From: Aureobasidium sp. EXF-3400
Taxonomy: Eukaryota > Ascomycota > Dothideomycetes > Dothideales > Saccotheciaceae
Assembly (NCBI GenBank): GCA_024195585.1
Contig: SWBL01000161.1
Coordinates: 45,248-109,247 of the forward strand
Direction of reading: 5' to 3'
Length of the DNA: 64,000 bases
Shown here piece by piece: positions 59,123 to 64,000 of the stretch; within the stretch, counting starts at the first letter, position 1, and every line of letters begins with the position of its first letter. The notes under the pieces were generated by a model. That model searched no databases. It worked only from the letters and a program-made list of their open reading frames with translations, and was not told where the DNA came from. The position numbers were made by a program, and so were the translations under genes.

Positions 59123-61833
59123 CTATTTGCTGGCTGCAATCCAAGCTTCATGCAACTTCTTTTGTCTCTCCCAGTCTTTCTTCAGTTTTTTACTCCTGCT
59201 TTTAGCGACTTCCTTACCCTCCTTGTCTTTCGTCGGCAAACCCTCTTCATCCCACTCTGAGAACTCGGCCGTACGGAACATCTCCAGATGAGACAATTTC
59301 CCCTTCTCCAACTTCTCACGCTCTTCCTTTTCCTTGGCCTCCTTTGCTGCCTTTGCTTTTTCTAGCTTCATGGCGGCCAGAGCTTCGCGGTTTGCACGCT
59401 CCTCACGAAGAGATGCGTTTAGGGGACGTACAAGAGCGGGCGCATTAGCGCGGTCTTCGAGATAGATACCCAGGTTCCAGAGAGTGGTGTCTCGGAGTTC
59501 GTCGCAAAGCGGCATGTATGCTTTGGGAGCTGCATCGCTCTTGATCAAGTCGTTGAGTTTGCTCAGCCAGCCTACTGTAGCCTCGGCAGCGGCAGCACCC
59601 TCCTTCGTAGATGGTGGCGTCTTGAGTGCGGCGGCGTCGAAGTGGCTGAGAATAGCGGGTGCGTCAATGGTGCCTGCAATCGCCTGTTTTCGTACCTCGT
59701 CTCTGATCTTGGCGAGAGGGTACACGAATGGGGCAACATCAGAATCGACCTCGATGCCACTCCACGAGATTCCATGTGCAGGTAGGTTGGCGTCGAGACC
59801 CAGCATTGAGACAATGGATGTGATGTATTTGGCAATCTCGATTGTCACTTCGTCGCTAACACCAGTCTCGGAGTTGAATGCGGTAACCAGATCCGAGAGA
59901 ACTTTCATCACTGTCGGCGTATCAAATGAGTCCAACAGAGCATCTTCCACAGAAATTTTGGCGGACTGGAGTGCTTCTTTGAGAGGACCATCTGGTGACA
60001 GACCAGTCTCGCTGTCAACTGCTCCTTGAGTTGGGTTGATCTTTGTGTCTAGAGCCTTGAGCATGAAGTTGGAAATCTTGTCCTCCCACTGCGAAGCGAT
60101 CTGTACGATTGAGTCTGAAATCTCCAAAGGAGCGCGATAGTTTCCGAGAAGGAAGACGATTCTCAATCCACGAGGTGTCCATGTTCCTTTTTCCAAGGCC
60201 TCCCGGATAGTAGTGAAGTTCTTCAGACTCTTTGACATCTTTGCGCCAGAGATGCCCAAATGACCCATGTGAAGGAAATAGTTGACCCAGGTGCTGTCCT
60301 TTTCGGCCGGGCACGAGCAGTGGAAAGCCTCTGACTGGACGAGTTCGTTGTCGTGGTGTGGGAAGGCCAGATCTATGCCACCTGAATGAATATCCATGCG
60401 CGAGCCGAGTACATCAGACGCCATAGCACTGCACTCGATATGCCAGCCAGGTCTTCCAGGACCCCAAGGACTGTTCCAAGCGGGCTCGCCTGCTTTAGAT
60501 GCTTTCCACAATGCAAAATCTGCTGGAGATTTTTTGAAAGAAGTACCCTTGGCTGCCAGCGAGCCTTCACCCTCAGCAAGAAGTGCAGAATCGGCTTTGT
60601 TCCAGGGTTCCAGACGAGCATAGACGCCGCCTGCCTTCTCCCAGGCCTCGACATCAAAGTAGACACTTCCATTGTGCTCATAAGCGTAGCCGTTGTCCTG
60701 AATTTGCTTGACGAAATCTGCAATCTGGGGAACGTATTCGGTAACGCGAGTAATGGTGGTAGGGGGCAAGACATTGAGAGCAGTCATGTCTTCGAAGAAG
60801 TAGTTCTCATACTTCTTGGCAAGGCTATTGAACAGAGCGTGGTCGTTGGCGTCGATGGTAGAACCAAATTGAGCATCGAGGTAAGGCAGGAGGACACCAG
60901 AAGCCTTAGCATAGTAGTCGGAGGCGTTAGCCTGAGCAACAAGAGCTTCGGCAGCAGTGGAAGCTGTCTTGATGTGCATCTTGACCTTTGCTTCATTGTC
61001 TCCAGGGGCAGCACCATCGTTGGCCAAGTTCTTTCCTTGTAAGACATGACCGTAGGCCTTTTCTACTGCTTGTGTGAAATCAGAAGGTGAGACATGCTCG
61101 GGCAAGAGAGACAGGTTCTTTGAGATGTATGCCCTGAAAGCGGCGTTTGTGGTGTCGAGGACTTCGCTGTCGATGTTGTCGTGTTTGTTGATGAAGTTGG
61201 TCAGCAAGTGTTGTTGACGGGCAGCAAGAATGATCTTGTCATCTACGTCGGTCACTGTGCGGAGAGTCAGACATGCAGCAGCAAGCAGGTGTCATGTGTC
61301 TTGGTACCATTCATGACCATGTTCACATCGTAGCCCAGGTGTGCCATGATTCTTCTGAGGATGTCCAAGCTGACATAGTTGCGCGCGTGGCCCAGGTGAG
61401 AGAAGTCATATACAGTTGGACCGCCTGCCGTCTCATCAGTAAGTTGACAGGATCAACCTTGTCGCAAATTCGTACAGCTATACCACGAAACTTTGGCCGA
61501 CTCCAGAGGCACGAAATCAACCTTGGACCTGGTCAATGAGTTCCAGAGCTTTAATTTGGGGAGTGTGGGTCCTCCAGCTGGGACTGGAGGAGGGTTCCAT
61601 GGTGGTTGCACCGTCGCCATCTTCCCTCTTGAACGATGTGCTGAAGATGTGGATAGAAACGCGCGAGTCGGATCTCTGGCAACTGGTAGGCGTCTTGTAG
61701 GATGGAAAATCGAGAATGACCGTGTCGCAAGAACAGAAGTCGCAAAACGGAGTGGTCGCGAGAACGAAGAGGCCGGACGAAGAGAAAGCAGAAGCAAAGG
61801 CGCAGACGACGGGAAACAGCTGAGCATGGACAA
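59123..61833 (-). CDS. cysteinyl-tRNA synthetase, possibly with mitochondrial and cytosolic start codons
   Basis: Class I synthetase that charges tRNA-Cys. Exons 61476-61833, 61308-61424 and 59123-61254; 868 aa from ATG 61833, or 797 aa from the in-frame ATG at 61620. HIGH motif in [26 protein letters not shown]; zinc-site WHIECSAM and [15 protein letters not shown] in [11 protein letters not shown]. About 100 extra residues in the CP1 region are usual for eukaryotic cytosolic forms. The C-terminus is Lys/Glu-rich. Residues 1-71 are basic, Ser/Arg rich with hydrophobic start ([20 protein letters not shown]), a good mitochondrial presequence, and the second ATG ([11 protein letters not shown]) looks like the cytosolic start. 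Dual targeting is inference. Confidence 0.92.
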
Positions 61834-62014
61834 GCTCCTTGTGATGTTGCAAAGAGAAGGAGCGAAGAGTCACACTGAACTCTAGAAAGCTCTCGTGGAC
61901 CCTGCGCCCGCACTTGCCAGTCGCTGCGCTCGCTGGTCGGCGGCGCGGGAGTGCCTCAGTGCCCCACCACTTCTCCGCAATCCTTGGCGCATCTCGAACT
62001 CGGTCAGAAAAATA
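61834..62014. promoter_or_regulatory. divergent promoter between cysteinyl-tRNA synthetase and trm61
   Basis: Only about 181 bases separate the two start codons. It includes a GC-rich patch at 61895-61975. Both genes act in translation, so coordinated expression is plausible. Confidence 0.45.
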
Positions 62015-63553
62015 ATGTTACGACCTTTGACTCGCCCAAACACATCAATGGCCACCTCAGACTTCAAACCGTCACCTTTCCTGGAGGCCGGAGCTGCCGC
62101 TTCCATTGGATCATTGGCTATCTTACATCTGAAACGCGATCAACTCATTCCTATCGTCCTCAAGTCAACCGCCGACGATGGCTACGCAGAGGGCGCTGTC
62201 ACCAATACTCGCTTTGGCTCCTTCCCGCACTCGACATTGAAAGACGTTCCATGGGGCACACAGGTTCGCGCCTCAAAGGTCGACACTGGTTCGAGAGGTC
62301 GCGGTGGTGCTAAGCGCAAAATCGATGACACAGAGCCCAAGGAGGCTATCCAGGCTGGCACAGGCTTTGTACATTTGCTACCACCCACTCCCGAGAGCTG
62401 GACCATCAGTCTGCCCCATCGTACCCAAGTTGTATACACTCCCGATGCCAGCTACGTCCTGCAAAGACTCCAAGTCCGTCCTGGTCAAACCATCATCGAA
62501 GCTGGCGCTGGTTCAGGCTCCTTCACACACGCCTCAGCACGCGCCGTCTTCAACGGCTACCCTTCGCAAGCCTCGTCAGAGCCTTCACTCAAGAAGCGTC
62601 GCTATGGTCGTGTCTGCAGTTTCGAATATCACGAACCTCGTGCCATTGGTCTGCAGGACGAAGTTCGTGCTCATGGTCTCGATGACCTTGTCCGCGTGAC
62701 ACACCGCGATGTCTATACCGACGGCTTCCTCCTCGACGAACAAAATCCCAAGGACAAGTCTCCCAAGGCTGACGCCATTTTCCTTGACCTCCCTGCTCCT
62801 TGGATGGCTCTCAAGAACCTGACCCGTCAACGTCTCCCAGCGCGTACCGCCAAAATTGTCGCCAACTCTGCTTCTTCAGACTCTGCCGATATCAATGCTC
62901 CTTCAGAAACAGAAACGCCCTCAGAAGAACCTACCGAACCTTTTATCTCTCCTCTCAACCCCAACGTCCCTGTTCATCTCTGCACTTTCAGCCCTTGCAT
63001 CGAGCAAGTCACCGCTACGGTAGCAGCCCTGCGTCGTCTTGGCTGGACAGAAATACAGATGGTCGAAGTCATGCAAAAACGCATCGACGTGCGACGAGAA
63101 CGTGTAGGTCTGCATGAAGAAGGTCTACGCGGGGTGAATGCTACAGCCGCAACTGTAGATGAAGCCGTGAATCGCTTGCGCGAAGTCGAGGGCCGATTTA
63201 AGGAATGGCACGAAGCTGTCAAGGAGGCGGATGTAGTGGCTGAAGCGAATGGACAACCTAAGCCTCGTCCCAGTAACAAAGATCACCCGGCTAGTCACTT
63301 TGAGAGCAAGCAAGCAAGACTCGAACGTATCAAGAAAGAGGCCGAAGAGAGAAAGACATACAAAGAAGGAAGACTGGTGCACAGAACCGAGCCTGAGATC
63401 AAGACGCATACAAGTTATCTGGTCTTTGCAGTCCTACCACGGGAATGGAACGAAGAGCAAGAGGAGAGGCTAAGGAAGAAATGGGGTACGGAAGGCCAGG
63501 TCTCGACTGAGGATACCAGCAAAAAAGGAAACAAGAAGAGCAAGAAGACGTAG
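62015..63553 (+). CDS. trm61: tRNA (adenine58-N1)-methyltransferase catalytic subunit Trm61/Gcd14
   Basis: Catalytic subunit of the Trm6-Trm61 nuclear enzyme that makes m1A58 in tRNA, needed for initiator tRNA-Met stability. Single exon, 512 aa from the ATG at 62015 (A at -3); 62048 is an in-frame alternative. SAM motif I is TIIEAGAGSGSFTHA (about residue 160); motif IV-like DLPAPWMAL is the catalytic region; FSPCIEQV and MVEVMQKRIDVRRERV follow. HLKRDQLIPIVLK near the N-terminus is the usual Trm61 start region. The C-terminus has a Lys/Arg-rich stretch typical for tRNA binding. An insertion of Ser/Glu residues lies near 62870-62945. Confidence 0.93.
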   Translation: MLRPLTRPNTSMATSDFKPSPFLEAGAAASIGSLAILHLKRDQLIPIVLKSTADDGYAEGAVTNTRFGSFPHSTLKDVPWGTQVRASKVDTGSRGRGGAKRKIDDTEPKEAIQAGTGFVHLLPPTPESWTISLPHRTQVVYTPDASYVLQRLQVRPGQTIIEAGAGSGSFTHASARAVFNGYPSQASSEPSLKKRRYGRVCSFEYHEPRAIGLQDEVRAHGLDDLVRVTHRDVYTDGFLLDEQNPKDKSPKADAIFLDLPAPWMALKNLTRQRLPARTAKIVANSASSDSADINAPSETETPSEEPTEPFISPLNPNVPVHLCTFSPCIEQVTATVAALRRLGWTEIQMVEVMQKRIDVRRERVGLHEEGLRGVNATAATVDEAVNRLREVEGRFKEWHEAVKEADVVAEANGQPKPRPSNKDHPASHFESKQARLERIKKEAEERKTYKEGRLVHRTEPEIKTHTSYLVFAVLPREWNEEQEERLRKKWGTEGQVSTEDTSKKGNKKSKKT

Positions 63554-64000
63554 ATCATAGACGCATCTGACGATTGGAATTCACGAGGACCAATCCAATG
63601 ATACTCTTTTGGATACCTCTTGCGAGTTGCAGGCCAATGCATTTCTCTCATTTATTTCTGTGAATCGAAAATGTCTCAGTCAATCATGGACAAACCTTAT
63701 AGACCAAAACAACATCTCTTTTGTGTATGCTCAGTCGAGCCATTTCTCGACATGCACAACCAGAAAGATGATCCTGCGGACTGTCTTGCGGCTGCGCTGG
63801 TAGTGCGATTACCAATCTCAAAGATTGATCATCATTGCAAAGAGTGTGGAAGAGAAGTGAAAGCGAGAGACATACATTTGGTAAAACTATAGACTATTAT
63901 GGTCGAGGTGTCCCATCTTGTAGGTCGTCGCCATGTCCTGGGAGCCACCACGAAGGGGCCCTCGTGAAGACGGTTTTAAAAGTGGGGTAGAATCAATCTC
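63554..64000. other. 3' region to window end
   Basis: 447 bases after trm61. Contains the weak 73-codon frame at 63671-63892, otherwise nothing that I can support. Confidence 0.4.
63671..63892 (+). CDS. short open frame with two Cys pairs (weak candidate)
   Basis: 73 codons starting MSQSIMDKPYRPKQ, with CVC and HHCKECGREVK, which could be a zinc-binding site. It lies in the 3' region of trm61 and has no recognised family. Chance open sequence is likely. Confidence 0.2.
   Translation: MSQSIMDKPYRPKQHLFCVCSVEPFLDMHNQKDDPADCLAAALVVRLPISKIDHHCKECGREVKARDIHLVKL

Overview
This window looks like nuclear DNA of a filamentous ascomycete (Pezizomycotina; a Dothideomycete is my best guess, genus not resolvable by eye). 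Genes are dense, on both strands, and interrupted by short GT-AG introns (mostly about 45-65 nt) with CTAAC/CTGAC branch sites. The proteins are fungal: KRE2/MNT1 mannosyltransferase, PDR-type ABC transporter, Zn2Cys6 regulators, rhamnogalacturonase, and a chromodomain/HDA2-3 heterochromatin protein. I reconstructed splicing by hand. Almost every model was checked for phase consistency, so exon boundaries are inferences from sequence and not transcript data.

Layout. 0-13 kb: 5' part of xrn1 (-), hat2 (+), a GT15 mannosyltransferase (-), a GCP5-like gamma-tubulin complex gene (+), a Mrx11-like mitochondrial membrane protein (+) and a MYND-finger protein (+). 13-25 kb: secreted rhamnogalacturonan hydrolase (-), CFIm25-like mRNA 3'-end factor (-), Dug3-type glutamine amidotransferase (+), a Pmp3-family membrane protein with a probable cryptic intron (-), a small NTF2-like protein (+), GH31 alpha-xylosidase (-) and a molybdopterin sulfite-oxidase-like enzyme (+). 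25-45 kb: V-ATPase subunit A (+), a CoA-transferase/racemase (+), a large chromodomain/AT-hook/HDA2-3 protein (-), a GFA-domain protein (-), a WD40 plus inositol 5-phosphatase protein (-), Hot13-like CHY zinc finger (+), proteasome alpha-4 (-) and D-2-hydroxyglutarate/D-lactate dehydrogenase (+).

45-59 kb is different. It is looser and accessory in character: a decayed Zn2Cys6 regulator (-), a full-length PDR ABC transporter (+), a FAD monooxygenase and a glutathione S-transferase on a shared divergent promoter, and a second decayed Zn2Cys6 regulator (+). The monooxygenase/GST promoter and the promoter of the second dead regulator share an identical CGG-N4-CCG palindrome and the composite element GGGACCG-N7-GTCC. 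This looks like a small detoxification or metabolite module (oxidise, conjugate, export) whose local regulators have died. It is the most interesting part of the window.

59-64 kb returns to housekeeping: cysteinyl-tRNA synthetase with two start codons that suggest mitochondrial and cytosolic forms (-), and the tRNA m1A58 methyltransferase catalytic subunit (+).
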